Assembly: GCA_016787755.1 (NCBI GenBank)
Contig: JAEUUA010000001.1
Coordinates: forward strand, 1-64,000
Length of the DNA stretch: 64,000 nucleotides
DNA from: Cyclobacteriaceae bacterium
GTDB taxonomy: Bacteria; Bacteroidota; Bacteroidia; Cytophagales; Cyclobacteriaceae
Reading direction: 5' to 3'
Numbering within the stretch: the stretch's first letter is position 1; each line of letters opens with the position of its first letter. Under the pieces are notes generated by a model that saw only the letters and a list, made by a program, of their open reading frames with translations, did not search any database and was not told where the DNA came from. Below, piece after piece: positions 27,976-38,062 of the stretch. Position numbers and translations under genes: made by a program.

Positions 27976-28366
27976 ATGATTAAAGCAGAGTATAAATACT
28001 CAGAATTGACTGGAAAGATTATCGGTTGCGCTATGGAAGTACATAATGAGCTAGGCAATGGATTTCAGGAAGTAAAGGGCATTAGAGCATGAAATGAATC
28101 TACAGGGTATCTCATTTGATCGAGAATTTGAAATGCCAATTTTCTATAAAGAAAAGCATATAGGGTCACGAAGAGTCGATTTTCTAGTTGAAACCAAAAT
28201 TAGCGTTGAGCTAAAGGCTTTAACAAAAATCGAGTCCGTTCACTTAGCGCAAGCAATTAATTATCTCGAAGCATATAATCTGGAGATCGGTCTACTCATT
28301 AACTTCGGCAATATCCGTCTAGAGTTTCACAGGCTTCAAAACAAAAAATTTCAATCATCAAGTTGA
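27976..28366 (+). pseudogene. frameshifted GxxExxY family protein
   Basis: The GxxExxY family (about 125 residues) is of unknown function and often near restriction or mobile genes. The first part (27976-28092) reads MIKAEYKYSELTGKIIGCAM then EVHNELGNGFQEV and runs into a stop. The second part continues in a different frame at about 28077 as ALEHEMNLQGISFDREFE and ends properly with VDFLVETKISVELKAL and the tail. Compared with the usual GFQEVIYQRALE, about 8 bases are missing, exactly at the GxxExxY motif, so the tyrosine is lost. Whether this is natural decay or a sequencing gap cannot be told here. The shorter open frame from 28094 (90 residues) is not a separate gene. Confidence 0.85.
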
Positions 28367-28399
28367 TCCAATTAATCAAAATCATCAAAGTTCTGACAA

Positions 28400-29101
28400 A
28401 TGAAAACAATAGATGTTTGCCTGAGTCCTGAGTTAATTCCTCTCTATAATTTAGAAGAAAAGACGGTTGTTGTAGTGGATATTTTACGCGCTACCTCCTG
28501 CATGGTTACCGCCTTTGCACATGGGGCTGAAAGCATTAAACCTATTGAAAACCTGGATGAGTGCAGGAAAATGAAAGTCAGGGGTTATATTATTTCTGGC
28601 GAGCGGGACGGAAAAAAAGTGGAGGACTTTGACAAGGGAAACTCCCCGTTCGAATATATGGGTGATCAGGTACGCGGGCAGAAGATTGCTTTCACCACTA
28701 CCAACGGAACACTGGCTATCGAAAAATCGAAGCAGGCAAGAGAAATTATTGTCGGGAGTTTTCTTAATCTCTCTTCAGTAGTTAGATACTTGCTTTTTAG
28801 CCGCAATAATATTCTAATCGTTTGTGCCGGTTGGAAAGGAAAAGTAAACCTGGAGGATACGCTATTCGCGGGGGCGCTCGTAGAAAAACTAAAAAATCAT
28901 ATTGAACCTGATTGTGATGCTCCACTCATCGCTCAACATTTATACAATCAATCAAAGAATAATTTACTGGCAATTTTAGAAACTTCCAGTCATGTAAAGC
29001 GGCTGAACCGACTTAACATTCATAAAGACATTGCTTTTTGCTTAACAGAAGATCAATACCATGTAGTGCCAAAACTTGTTAACAACAGTTTAGTGTGCTA
29101 G
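28400..29101 (+). CDS. comB: 2-phosphosulfolactate phosphatase-like protein (ComB family)
   Basis: A 233-residue member of the ComB family, Mg-dependent phosphatases that in archaea convert 2-phospho-sulfolactate to sulfolactate in coenzyme M synthesis. Family signatures are VVVVDILRATSCMVTAF, the GNSPFEY segment, TTTNGTLAIEK and CAGWKGKVNLEDTLFAGALV. No comA or comC is visible. In Bacteroidota the protein is common without coenzyme M synthesis, and its substrate is uncertain; a role in sulfonate or sulfonolipid metabolism is inference. Confidence 0.88.
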   Translation: MKTIDVCLSPELIPLYNLEEKTVVVVDILRATSCMVTAFAHGAESIKPIENLDECRKMKVRGYIISGERDGKKVEDFDKGNSPFEYMGDQVRGQKIAFTTTNGTLAIEKSKQAREIIVGSFLNLSSVVRYLLFSRNNILIVCAGWKGKVNLEDTLFAGALVEKLKNHIEPDCDAPLIAQHLYNQSKNNLLAILETSSHVKRLNRLNIHKDIAFCLTEDQYHVVPKLVNNSLVC

Positions 29102-29204
29102 ACCTCGCCACTACCCTTTGCATCCCAATCGCTATCGGTAGAGAAGGTGATTCTCACTCAAGCATAACTTTGTATAGAAAGTCAAAAAAGAATAATTGAA
29201 TTGC

Positions 29205-29534
29205 CTAATCTCTTAGTTTAGGATTTTGATGATGTCGATCTCTATCACGCTCCGTTTTCTTAGTCATATTTTTTTGAAATGCAGCCGTAAGATCAACTCC
29301 CGTTTGATTTGCCAAACAAATCAACACCCACAGTACATCAGCCATTTCATCGCCTAGGTCTTTACTCCTATCCGCTTCTTTTTCGGATTGTTCTCCGTAT
29401 CGTCTGGCCATAATACGAGCCACCTCTCCTACTTCCTCTGTAAGAATTGCCATGTTGGTCATTTCATTAAAATAACGAACTCCGTGCAGTCTTATCCATT
29501 GATCAACCTGATGTTGGGCTTCGTGAAGAGTCAT
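29205..29534 (-). CDS. MazG-like nucleotide pyrophosphohydrolase
   Basis: This 109-residue all-alpha protein of the MazG/dUTPase superfamily hydrolyses nucleoside triphosphates to monophosphate and pyrophosphate. The metal-binding pattern is clear: LTEEVGEVARIMA (EExxE) and, one helix later, DLGDEMADVLWVLICLA (ExxD). The protein is a single-domain form. It lies 14 bp downstream of the acyl-CoA carboxylase gene on the same strand and is probably co-transcribed. Exact nucleotide specificity is unknown. Confidence 0.9.
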   Translation of the reverse strand: MTLHEAQHQVDQWIRLHGVRYFNEMTNMAILTEEVGEVARIMARRYGEQSEKEADRSKDLGDEMADVLWVLICLANQTGVDLTAAFQKNMTKKTERDRDRHHQNPKLRD

Positions 29535-29548
29535 GTCAAAAAGTTTAT

Positions 29549-31120
29549 CTATAAAGGGATGTTACCATGCTTCTTTTTTGGAAGTTTTGCTGCTTTGTTC
29601 TCCAACATAGCAAATGCGCGAATTAATTTCTCACGGGTTTGATCGGGATAAATGACCTCATCAATGTAGCCTCGAAAAGCTGCGCGAAAAGGATTGGCAA
29701 ATTTGCGCGTGTAATCATCCACCTTTTCATTTAGTTTGGCTTCTGGGTTTTCAGCTTCCGAAATCTCCTTTTTGAAAATAATTTCTGCTGCACCCTTTGC
29801 CCCCATCACAGCAATCTCAGCTGTTGGCCAGGCATAATTTAAATCAGCCCCAATATGCTTTGAGTTCATTACATCATATGCACCCCCATAGGCTTTGCGT
29901 GTAATCACGGTAACGCGTGGCACAGTCGCTTCTGAAAATGCATACAACAACTTTGCTCCGTTGGTAATGATTGCATTCCATTCCTGATCGGTACCCGGCA
30001 AAAATCCGGGCACATCCTCAAACACCAATAAAGGAATATTAAAGCAATCGCAGAAGCGAACAAATCGTGCTGCTTTCACACTCGCATCAATGTCTAACAC
30101 ACCCGCCATAGATGCCGGTTGATTTCCAACAATTCCAATACTTCTTCCCGCCAACCGTGAAAATCCAACAACAATATTCTCAGCAAAGTTTTTGTGCACT
30201 TCAAAAAAAGATTGCTCATCCACCACTCCATTTATTACATCCCGAATATCGTAGGGTTGATTCGGATTAGCCGGAATAACTTCATTTAGAGCCGGTCGCG
30301 ATTCATTACCGGGAGTATATGGAAGATGCGGGACACTATCCTCACAATTTTGAGGAACGTAACTAAAAAGTTGTTTGATTTGATTGATACACTCCGCTTC
30401 ATTTGCACAAGCAAAATGAGTTACTCCACTTTTTGTGCTATGCGCAGAAGCACCCCCTAATTCTTCTGCAGTAACATTTTCATGCGTTACGGTCTTCACA
30501 ACATTGGGTCCCGTCACAAACATGAACGAAGTATTCTCCACCATGAAAATAAAATCTGTCATGGCGGGTGAATAAACAGCACCGCCTGCGCAAGGACCCA
30601 TAATAGCAGAGATTTGCGGCACCACACCCGATGCCATTACGTTGCGATAAAAAATATCGGCATACCCGCCCAACGAAACCACTCCTTCCTGAATGCGGGC
30701 ACCACCCGAATCATTTAGACCAATCACAGGGGCGCCATTCCTCATAGCCAACTCCATAATTTTTACAATCTTCTCAGCATGGGTTTCTGATAGCGAGCCC
30801 CCAAAAACGGTAAAGTCCTGTGAGAAAACATAAACTAACCTGCCTTGTATAGTTCCATAGCCGGTAATCACGCCATCCCCCAGGTAATGCTCTTTATCTA
30901 AACCAAAATCTTTACTGCGATGCATTACAAATTTTCCCAACTCCTCAAAAGAACCCTCATCCAAAAGCAATTGCACGCGCTCACGGGCCGTTAATTTACC
31001 TTTCTTGTGTTGCTGTTCTATTCGATTTTCTCCACCCCCCAACAATGATTCCTGATTCTTTCTTTCCAGTTCATCAAACTTAGGTTGAAGTATTTCTGAG
31101 TTCACTTTTCGCTTTGCCAT
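29549..31120 (-). CDS. acyl-CoA carboxylase carboxyltransferase (beta) subunit
   Basis: A 523-residue carboxyltransferase, PccB type, which moves a carboxyl from carboxybiotin to propionyl-CoA or a related acyl-CoA. Signatures are [26 protein letters not shown], the oxyanion-forming [14 protein letters not shown] and [13 protein letters not shown] in the N-domain, and [15 protein letters not shown] and [17 protein letters not shown] in the C-domain. Length is standard. The biotin carboxylase/alpha subunit is not in the window. It is preceded by a -7 box at 31140-31147 and followed by the MazG-like gene. With a cobalamin adenosyltransferase also encoded here, propionyl-CoA to methylmalonyl-CoA conversion is plausible. 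Confidence 0.94.
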   Translation of the reverse strand: MAKRKVNSEILQPKFDELERKNQESLLGGGENRIEQQHKKGKLTARERVQLLLDEGSFEELGKFVMHRSKDFGLDKEHYLGDGVITGYGTIQGRLVYVFSQDFTVFGGSLSETHAEKIVKIMELAMRNGAPVIGLNDSGGARIQEGVVSLGGYADIFYRNVMASGVVPQISAIMGPCAGGAVYSPAMTDFIFMVENTSFMFVTGPNVVKTVTHENVTAEELGGASAHSTKSGVTHFACANEAECINQIKQLFSYVPQNCEDSVPHLPYTPGNESRPALNEVIPANPNQPYDIRDVINGVVDEQSFFEVHKNFAENIVVGFSRLAGRSIGIVGNQPASMAGVLDIDASVKAARFVRFCDCFNIPLLVFEDVPGFLPGTDQEWNAIITNGAKLLYAFSEATVPRVTVITRKAYGGAYDVMNSKHIGADLNYAWPTAEIAVMGAKGAAEIIFKKEISEAENPEAKLNEKVDDYTRKFANPFRAAFRGYIDEVIYPDQTREKLIRAFAMLENKAAKLPKKKHGNIPL

Positions 31121-31139
31121 ATTATCATTTTGCGGTTCT

Positions 31140-31147
31140 CAAATATA
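31140..31147 (-). promoter_or_regulatory. Bacteroidota -7 box of the acyl-CoA carboxylase gene
   Basis: The minus strand reads TATATTTG, a full TAnnTTTG match, giving a predicted start about 16 nt before ATG 31120. No -33 element is seen. Confidence 0.5.
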
Positions 31148-31327
31148 CTTATTTAGATTTCAGATTTACGAAGTACGGAGTACGAATTGATCTAATGGCT
31201 CCTAACTAAATTCAAGGTTACTCATAGCGTTCTTTAGGCCTGCCTTTGCCGAAGCAACCTTTTCGAAAATCATTTTATAGTTGCAGGTTGTGCGCAGGCA
31301 GGTGAAAATACTGGTTATCTTGTCGGA

Positions 31328-32260
31328 GTGAAAACAGGGCCTAGAAAAGTCGCAATTATTGATATGGGAACAAATACGTTCCATTTACTATTAGCGAACA
31401 TCGATGAAGGTCAATTCACCATTACGCATCGCGAAAAAGTACCTGTTAAAATTGGCGCGGGGGGTATTAATCAAAACCTGATTACAGAGGAAGCTATAGT
31501 TCGGGCATTAAACACCATGACTGCCTTTAAAAAAACAACGACAGAACAAGGCGTTGATACGATTCTGGCATTCGGCACTAGTGCGTTGCGCAATGCAACG
31601 AATGGCAAAGAAGTTATCAAGCGAATTGAACAAGAAAGCGGAATAGAAACTTTACTAATCTCCGGACTGCAAGAGGCTGAATACATTTATAAGGGCGCGC
31701 GAGCTGCCATTGCTATGGGAAATGAGGCATCACTCATTATGGATATTGGTGGCGGCAGTGTAGAGTTTATTATCGGAAATGAAAAAGAAATATTCTGGAG
31801 CCATAGTTTTGAGATTGGTGGCCAGCGTTTGTTAGAAAAATTTCAAAAGCATGATCCAATTTTACCGGATGAAATAGAAAATCTTTTTCAATTCTTTTCT
31901 TTGGAGCTAAAATTACTTTTTGATGCGCTCAAAATCCATCAACCTAGGCAGTTAATCGGATCATCAGGAACATTTGATACGTTGAGTGATATTTATTGCA
32001 TGCATAATGATCTTCCCTTACGGGATTTGCCAGAGACTCCTTTAACCATTAATGCATTTGAAGAAATCTATGAAGAATTACTAGTGAAAGATCGCGCGGC
32101 AAGAATGCAAATTCAAGGGATGATTGAAATGCGTGTAGACATGATTGTGGTAGCCTGCTGCCTCATAAAGTTTTTACTCTCGAACTATTCATTTCAACAA
32201 ATCAGGGTTTCGTCTTATTCGTTGAAGGAAGGTGTGCTGGCAGGTTTAGCGGGAGAATAA
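31328..32260 (+). CDS. Ppx/GppA family phosphatase
   Basis: This 310-residue protein belongs to the ASKHA-fold exopolyphosphatase/guanosine pentaphosphate phosphatase family, here the short form without the HD-like C-domain. It shows VAIIDMGTNTFHLLLANI at the N-terminus, a conserved GTSALRNATNG and the catalytic-site ISGLQEAEYIYKGA, then LIMDIGGGSVEFIIG. The start is a GTG at 31328; no ATG fits. It is a single gene, and a hairpin follows it. Confidence 0.9.
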   Translation: MKTGPRKVAIIDMGTNTFHLLLANIDEGQFTITHREKVPVKIGAGGINQNLITEEAIVRALNTMTAFKKTTTEQGVDTILAFGTSALRNATNGKEVIKRIEQESGIETLLISGLQEAEYIYKGARAAIAMGNEASLIMDIGGGSVEFIIGNEKEIFWSHSFEIGGQRLLEKFQKHDPILPDEIENLFQFFSLELKLLFDALKIHQPRQLIGSSGTFDTLSDIYCMHNDLPLRDLPETPLTINAFEEIYEELLVKDRAARMQIQGMIEMRVDMIVVACCLIKFLLSNYSFQQIRVSSYSLKEGVLAGLAGE

Positions 32261-32292
32261 AAAAGTCGTCCAGGGTTTAGACCCGGACGACT
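32261..32292 (-). terminator. intrinsic terminator between convergent ppx-like and MuiA-like genes
   Basis: Stem AGTCGTCC (32264-32271) pairs with GGACGACT (32285-32292), extended by GGG/CCC around a bulge. On the minus strand it ends in TTTTTTATT, so it best serves the MuiA-like gene; the plus-strand T tract is poor. Confidence 0.85.
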
Positions 32293-32308
32293 CTCTAAAT
32301 TTTAATTC

Positions 32309-33925
32309 TTACAATCCAGAAATCTGTTTATCCTTAGGATATTTTACCTCAAACTTATACCCAAGTTTTCTGGTCTCATTGGGTTTCAATTCCAACTCCC
32401 AGGTCAATTTTCCTGTCTGCTTATTGTATTGAGCACCCCCATTATCCAATATCGCCACTTCTATTTGTGTATTCTGCGATACCGGAATCTGATCTTCTAC
32501 CGTAATCTTAATAGCTTCTGATTTAGTATTACGTACAGAAATCTCCCAGGCATAATTCTCTCTTTTGGTAGATCCGATAAAGTTACGTGATGTCAAATCT
32601 TTCACCTTCTCTCGCTTCACCACAATTCGCTTATCGCGCCCCAGCGAAACAGAAAGTGTATCCTTAATATTATTTGGATCAATAAATGATTTTCCCACGA
32701 AAGTGCCTTCAAAGAAAATGTTCGCTTCGCCTGGCAGTAAACTGTATTCCTCCCAGCCAATAGCTTTAGCAATTAGAAATGCGTCAGTATCTAATTTAGG
32801 AGCTACCGAATACATGTACTCTGACTTCAAATCATGCGTTTTAATATCTACTACGGTGGGCTTAGCCGAAGAAGAAACTGTATATGGCAAAGAAATATCA
32901 AACTCAGTATTTAAAGAAGTCTGCACGGTTGTTACATAATCCGATATACTCTTAGCCTCGTCCATCTCTTCACGATCCATAGCAATTTCACTGGGTGCAC
33001 TTACACTTCTCATGGCTGCACCGGCATATGATTTTTTAAGTTTCATCTGATCATACACGATCGGATTGTAGAAATCCAGATACCAGGAGTACAATTCAGG
33101 CTTTAATCCACTTTGGTTTGGATTGGCAGTTGACAATTTAAGTTTTACATTCTTCCATTCCTCACCCGTACTTTGAAACACATTTGCCTTGTAGCTTAAC
33201 TGAACGGGATTCTTAGTATTGATTGCACGCAAATCATAAATCGCATTCCAACCCGCATTAGGCACCACATACTTGATTTGCAAATCTGCTGATGTAGCCG
33301 CATCTGCTGAGACACTCACTACTATTTCACTCGTATTTCTACGATACAATTCATTTTGGTCATTGACCTGAGCATTTAGTTTAACAATGCGCTCATTAAT
33401 TTTCTTAATCTTTTCATCTTGCTTCATGCGAGAAGAAACAATATCCCCTAATCGACTGCGATAGAAATCAGCCATTGCTTTTAATTCTACAACGGTAAGA
33501 TTTTGATTCGTGCCGCCAATTTTTTGGTTACTTAGCAACATCTGCTCTTCTTTGTTCAAAATCTCTTTTTGGCTTTGTTCTAATATTACTTGCCGTTGAA
33601 GGGTTTCAAGGGAGTCTTTTAATACTTTGAGCGACTTAGGCATATTAAACTCATTCAAAAAATTTTGTTGATGGCTGATTCCCAGGATAACAAAGTTCCC
33701 TTTTCCACTGACCTGAATGCTCTGGGGATCTAACAAAGAGGTTAATCCGGTAACAATCAAATTGGTTTTACCACTCTCAATACGGGTTTTTCCTTCCCGT
33801 GTCACCTGTGCCTTATTTAAAAATACGGTGATATCAGTTATTCTAGAATCAATCGGCTTATCCGGTTGACCGAGCGCCATTAACGAACTAACTACAAATG
33901 CTGTCGATACAAGTTGATTTTTCAT
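32309..33925 (-). CDS. MuiA/DUF4139 family envelope protein
   Basis: This 538-residue exported protein (signal peptide about residues 1-19, LMALGQ) belongs to the DUF4140/DUF4139 family, also called mucoidy inhibitor MuiA. The N-terminal DUF4140 part (ITDITVFLNKAQVTREGKTR) is followed by a coiled-coil segment (about residues 100-190) and the DUF4139 beta-rich domain, with the typical YVVPNAGWNAIYDLRA and GEEWKNVKLKLSTANP. The function is unknown; the name comes from a phenotype in one organism. It is likely periplasmic or outer-membrane associated. Confidence 0.9.
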   Translation of the reverse strand: MKNQLVSTAFVVSSLMALGQPDKPIDSRITDITVFLNKAQVTREGKTRIESGKTNLIVTGLTSLLDPQSIQVSGKGNFVILGISHQQNFLNEFNMPKSLKVLKDSLETLQRQVILEQSQKEILNKEEQMLLSNQKIGGTNQNLTVVELKAMADFYRSRLGDIVSSRMKQDEKIKKINERIVKLNAQVNDQNELYRRNTSEIVVSVSADAATSADLQIKYVVPNAGWNAIYDLRAINTKNPVQLSYKANVFQSTGEEWKNVKLKLSTANPNQSGLKPELYSWYLDFYNPIVYDQMKLKKSYAGAAMRSVSAPSEIAMDREEMDEAKSISDYVTTVQTSLNTEFDISLPYTVSSSAKPTVVDIKTHDLKSEYMYSVAPKLDTDAFLIAKAIGWEEYSLLPGEANIFFEGTFVGKSFIDPNNIKDTLSVSLGRDKRIVVKREKVKDLTSRNFIGSTKRENYAWEISVRNTKSEAIKITVEDQIPVSQNTQIEVAILDNGGAQYNKQTGKLTWELELKPNETRKLGYKFEVKYPKDKQISGL

Positions 33926-34036
33926 TGAATTTTAGATTTTGGTAGTAAGATGCGTCTCCCTGTAAATTTCCATAATTAGCATGGATAATTTTTAGTAAAA
34001 TCTTGATTATTACACGCAATCGAAGACTTTTGTAAC

Positions 34037-35116
34037 ATGAATGAACTTCTGCTTCCCTACGATCAATTGAGGCAATTTGCCATTGATATTTTTCTAAAAA
34101 TAAATTGTTCAAAAACAGAAGCAACATTGGCAGCTGAAGTTCTTCTGAATGCAGATCTGCGTGGTATTGATTCGCATGGCCTTGCGCGATTATCAGGCTA
34201 CGTGCGGTTATGGGAAGCGAAGCGAATTAACAGCACACCCACTGTTCAAGTAGTTCATGAAACACCCAGTACAGCTGTAGTTGATGGCGATGGTGGGCTG
34301 GGCTTAGTGGTGGCACCAAGAGCCATGCAAATAGCCATTGAAAAAGCTAAAAATGTAGGCACAGGTTGGGTGGCTGTAAAAAATTCAAATCACTTTGGTA
34401 TTGCTGGGTACCATGCTATGATGGCACTTGAACATGATATGATCGGAATGGCTATGACGAATGCTAGTCCGCTGGTGGCTCCTACTTTTTCAGTGGAACG
34501 ACTTTTAGGCACCAATCCAATTTGTGTGGCAATTCCTGCCGGTGATCAGCCCCCTTTTGTTGCAGACTTTGCAACGACTACTGCAGCCAATGGTAAACTC
34601 GAAATCTTACAGCGCAAAAATCAGGATGCTCCGGAAGGATGGATACAAAAGAAAGATGGTAGCATTTCAACTAACGCGAATGAACTTAAAGATGGTGGTG
34701 CATTGGTTCCGCTCGGTAGTGATCGCGAGCATGGAAGCCATAAAGGATTTTGTTTAGGCGCATGGGTAGATATTTTTTCGGCTGTGCTAAGTGGCGCAAA
34801 CTACGGTCCTTGGGTTCCTCCCTTTGTAAGTTTTCTGGCACCTCCTGCTGACCCCGTGGGTGATGGTATTGGTCATTTCTTTGGCGCAATGCGTGTGGAT
34901 GCCTTCCGACCCACTAAAGACTTTAAGCATCACATGGATAATTGGATCACTCGCTTTCGGGCTGCCAAAACTATTGAGGGTCAGGATCATTTAATCATTC
35001 CTGGTGATCCTGAAAGAGAAAGTGAAAGTGAAAGAAGGGTGAAAGGCATTCCTTTAAATGATAAAGTTGTACAAGATCTTAAGGAGTTAGGTAAGAAACT
35101 GCAAATCGCTTTCTAA
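34037..35116 (+). CDS. Ldh family NAD(P)-dependent oxidoreductase
   Basis: A 359-residue protein of the malate/L-lactate dehydrogenase (Ldh2/YlbC) family, unrelated to classical lactate dehydrogenases. Substrates in the family include malate, L-lactate, ureidoglycolate, sulfolactate and cyclic imino acids. Signatures are LRGIDSHGLARLSGYVRLW, KNSNHFGIAGYHAMMA with the catalytic His, LLGTNPICVAIPA, and PLGSDREHGSHKGFCLG. The exact substrate is not determined. The ComB-like gene in the window would fit a sulfolactate dehydrogenase, but that link is speculative. The gene converges with the next one with a 4-bp overlap. Confidence 0.88.
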   Translation: MNELLLPYDQLRQFAIDIFLKINCSKTEATLAAEVLLNADLRGIDSHGLARLSGYVRLWEAKRINSTPTVQVVHETPSTAVVDGDGGLGLVVAPRAMQIAIEKAKNVGTGWVAVKNSNHFGIAGYHAMMALEHDMIGMAMTNASPLVAPTFSVERLLGTNPICVAIPAGDQPPFVADFATTTAANGKLEILQRKNQDAPEGWIQKKDGSISTNANELKDGGALVPLGSDREHGSHKGFCLGAWVDIFSAVLSGANYGPWVPPFVSFLAPPADPVGDGIGHFFGAMRVDAFRPTKDFKHHMDNWITRFRAAKTIEGQDHLIIPGDPERESESERRVKGIPLNDKVVQDLKELGKKLQIAF

Positions 35117-35685
35117 AATCCTGCAGTAACGCCCGCACGCAAGACAATTGGGCTTGAGTACGGATAGTAGTCAGCAGCCGAAGTAGGATTTCGGTACGAA
35201 AAATTATACAGGGCGATTGCAAAAAAACCCGCCCGCCTGCCGATAGGCTGAAAGATACCTCCCCCAGCCATAATGCTGTTGAAACTCTTACGCACGGATT
35301 GGCTACTATATGTCACATACTGGTTATTTAAGTATTCATATTCGGCATGAAGAAATATTGGTCCATGAACCTGATACCTAACAAACGGACTCAGGCCCCA
35401 ATCATTTGTTGAAATTTTAGGCGTTACAAATTTATACGTGGTATGCCGGTAAATTATGTTTACCCCGGTAGCCAATCGTTGAGTAACCCGATATCCTATA
35501 ATAGGGGAAAGCGAAAAAAAATCATAGTTACTACTGAAACTTAATCCAAAACCTCCACCCGTAAAAATTCGATCTTTGATGGATGGTTTCTGATCCATTT
35601 CTTCATCTCCCCATTGGCCATAGGCCGTCAACGATCCCAAAAAAATTATTAATAGAATTAACTTTTTCACACTACTCTTCTTCAA
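35113..35685 (-). CDS. predicted outer-membrane beta-barrel protein
   Basis: This 190-residue protein carries a signal peptide (SLTAYGQ, residues 18-24) followed by alternating polar/aromatic strands such as FTGGGFGLSFSSNYDFFSLSP, IYRHTTYKF and LSPFVRYQVHGPIFLHAEYEY, ending ...RAGVTAGF with a terminal Phe. This is the pattern of a small outer-membrane barrel of about eight strands, as in Bacteroidota OmpA/OmpW-like proteins of unknown function. Its 5' end overlaps the upstream FtsB-like gene by 14 bp, so both are translated from one message. Confidence 0.7.
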   Translation of the reverse strand: MKKSSVKKLILLIIFLGSLTAYGQWGDEEMDQKPSIKDRIFTGGGFGLSFSSNYDFFSLSPIIGYRVTQRLATGVNIIYRHTTYKFVTPKISTNDWGLSPFVRYQVHGPIFLHAEYEYLNNQYVTYSSQSVRKSFNSIMAGGGIFQPIGRRAGFFAIALYNFSYRNPTSAADYYPYSSPIVLRAGVTAGF

Positions 35686-35962
35686 TGATAAAAATATCTT
35701 CTGTTTCTTTTTTCATTAAATATTTCTCGCGCGCAAATTTCTCCAGCAACTCTTTATTCGTCATCAATTCAGCGCGGTCTTTTTCAACTTCACTGATCTT
35801 TTCCTGATAGAATTCCTTTTCATTTTCCAAGCTACCTAATTTAGCAGTCATCTTAAATCTTGAAATCAAATCATTCGAATCCAGAAATAACATCCAGATA
35901 AAAAAACAGATTCCAGTTACGAAATAAAAATTTTTGAGGATGGGTGGGAGCTTTTTGAACAT
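35672..35962 (-). CDS. FtsB/DivIC-like septum formation initiator
   Basis: The protein is 96 residues from ATG 35962 (MFKKLPPILKNFYFVTG). A longer frame to 36046 adds 28 residues that cross a terminator hairpin and has no homologous counterpart. It has the layout of the divisome proteins FtsB/DivIC: a short cytoplasmic tip, one membrane helix (FYFVTGICFFIWMLFL), then a coiled coil with SLENEKEFYQEKISEVEKDR and the conserved FAREKYLMKKETEDIFII end. In the divisome it would bridge FtsQ and FtsL. Confidence 0.85.
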   Translation of the reverse strand: MFKKLPPILKNFYFVTGICFFIWMLFLDSNDLISRFKMTAKLGSLENEKEFYQEKISEVEKDRAELMTNKELLEKFAREKYLMKKETEDIFIIEEE

Positions 35963-36015
35963 ACTGCGATTAAAAAATGGTTTTACGAAGATAGAAATTA
36001 ATACCTGTATATAGC

Positions 36016-36041
36016 AAATCAGGCCTTGCGGCCTGATTTTT
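36016..36041 (-). terminator. intrinsic terminator between the DUF2147-like gene and ftsB-like gene
   Basis: A perfect 10-bp stem AAATCAGGCC/GGCCTGATTT (36016-36025 with 36030-36039) closes a 4-nt loop. It begins just after the stop codon of the upstream minus-strand gene; the T-rich tract after it is short on the minus strand and better on the plus strand. Confidence 0.7.
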
Positions 36042-36042
36042 A

Positions 36043-36465
36043 TCAAGATTTAAGAAGTTTCCATTCTTGAGAGAATACTTCTATATGGGTCTCCTTATCA
36101 AAGGCGGTTAATTTCATAACCGTTTTACCCTTCAACTGAACTTTAATATCATACTCCTTAGAGGTAATTGGATCTACATAGGTTCCCTTACAAATCTTAA
36201 AAAATCCCACCTTAAGATTTTCTACAACCCGGGTTCCCAAGATCGAATTATGTAAGCCATCTGCCCATACCACGGAACCCTGAAAAACCGAATCGACATC
36301 ATACAATAGTATTCGCATGTTAAGGTGTTCATTGAACCAAACCCCTACCAGGCTGTGATGAAAATCTGCATCAGAAAATTGCTCCTTGATCATAAAGAGA
36401 ACCAGTCCTCCTACAACCAGGAGAATTAACACAAGCGAGACAACATTCATATTAATTATTTCCAT
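36043..36465 (-). CDS. small membrane-anchored protein, DUF2147-like
   Basis: This 140-residue protein has one N-terminal hydrophobic helix (VVSLVLILLVVGGLVLFMI) and a beta-rich domain in which SVVWADGLHNSILGTRVVENL, GFFKICKGTYVDPITSKEYD and VKLQ-like strands resemble DUF2147. That family normally has a signal peptide and about 150 residues, so this would be an anchored variant. The similarity is weak. Start may be Met 36465 or Met 36450. No role can be assigned. Confidence 0.6.
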   Translation of the reverse strand: MEIINMNVVSLVLILLVVGGLVLFMIKEQFSDADFHHSLVGVWFNEHLNMRILLYDVDSVFQGSVVWADGLHNSILGTRVVENLKVGFFKICKGTYVDPITSKEYDIKVQLKGKTVMKLTAFDKETHIEVFSQEWKLLKS

Positions 36466-36568
36466 ATTCTTAAGACGCTTCGTTTAGTCGAGCATCCCTC
36501 GATATACAATGGCAATAATCAAACAGGTTTTACTGCTGGCTCATTACACCGTTACAATCATTGATTTC

Positions 36569-36591
36569 AGGTCAAAAAAGACCTTTTTTTT
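36569..36591 (+). terminator. orphan intrinsic terminator on the plus strand
   Basis: Stem AGGTC (36569-36573) with GACCT (36580-36584), loop of six A, followed by eight T (36584-36591). It lies in the 257-bp space between eno and the DUF2147-like gene, both on the other strand; no plus-strand gene is seen upstream. It could be a sRNA end, or chance. Confidence 0.5.
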
Positions 36592-36676
36592 AATTATAGA
36601 TTGGAAAAGTTCATCTAAAACAAGCCGAAATGAGATTGTTTTTCCCAGAATAGGAATCTAATTATCCCATAAAACC

Positions 36677-36702
36677 AAAAGGCCAGACAATGTCCAGCCT
36701 TT
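36677..36702 (-). terminator. terminator after eno
   Basis: A 6-bp AAAGGC/GCCTTT stem (36678-36683 with 36697-36702) with inner GAC/GTC, followed on the minus strand by a T-rich stretch. It lies 20 bp after the enolase stop codon. Confidence 0.75.
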
Positions 36703-36722
36703 CAATCTATTCTATTGAATTC

Positions 36723-38027
<1,305 letters not shown>

Positions 38028-38062
38028 TTACAATGTTGTGGTCAATTATTAGCAGATCAATA

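Noticed and set aside
28094..28366. A separate 90-residue gene
   Set aside because: It is the second half of the frameshifted GxxExxY gene; upstream codons in the same frame (ALEHE) continue the family alignment.
29102..29204. Terminator between comB and the MazG-like gene
   Set aside because: No stem with an adjacent T-run could be found in this short convergent gap.
35963..36046. N-terminal extension of the FtsB-like protein to 36046
   Set aside because: The added codons run through the terminator hairpin and overlap the upstream gene's stop; the Met at 35962 starts the family alignment.
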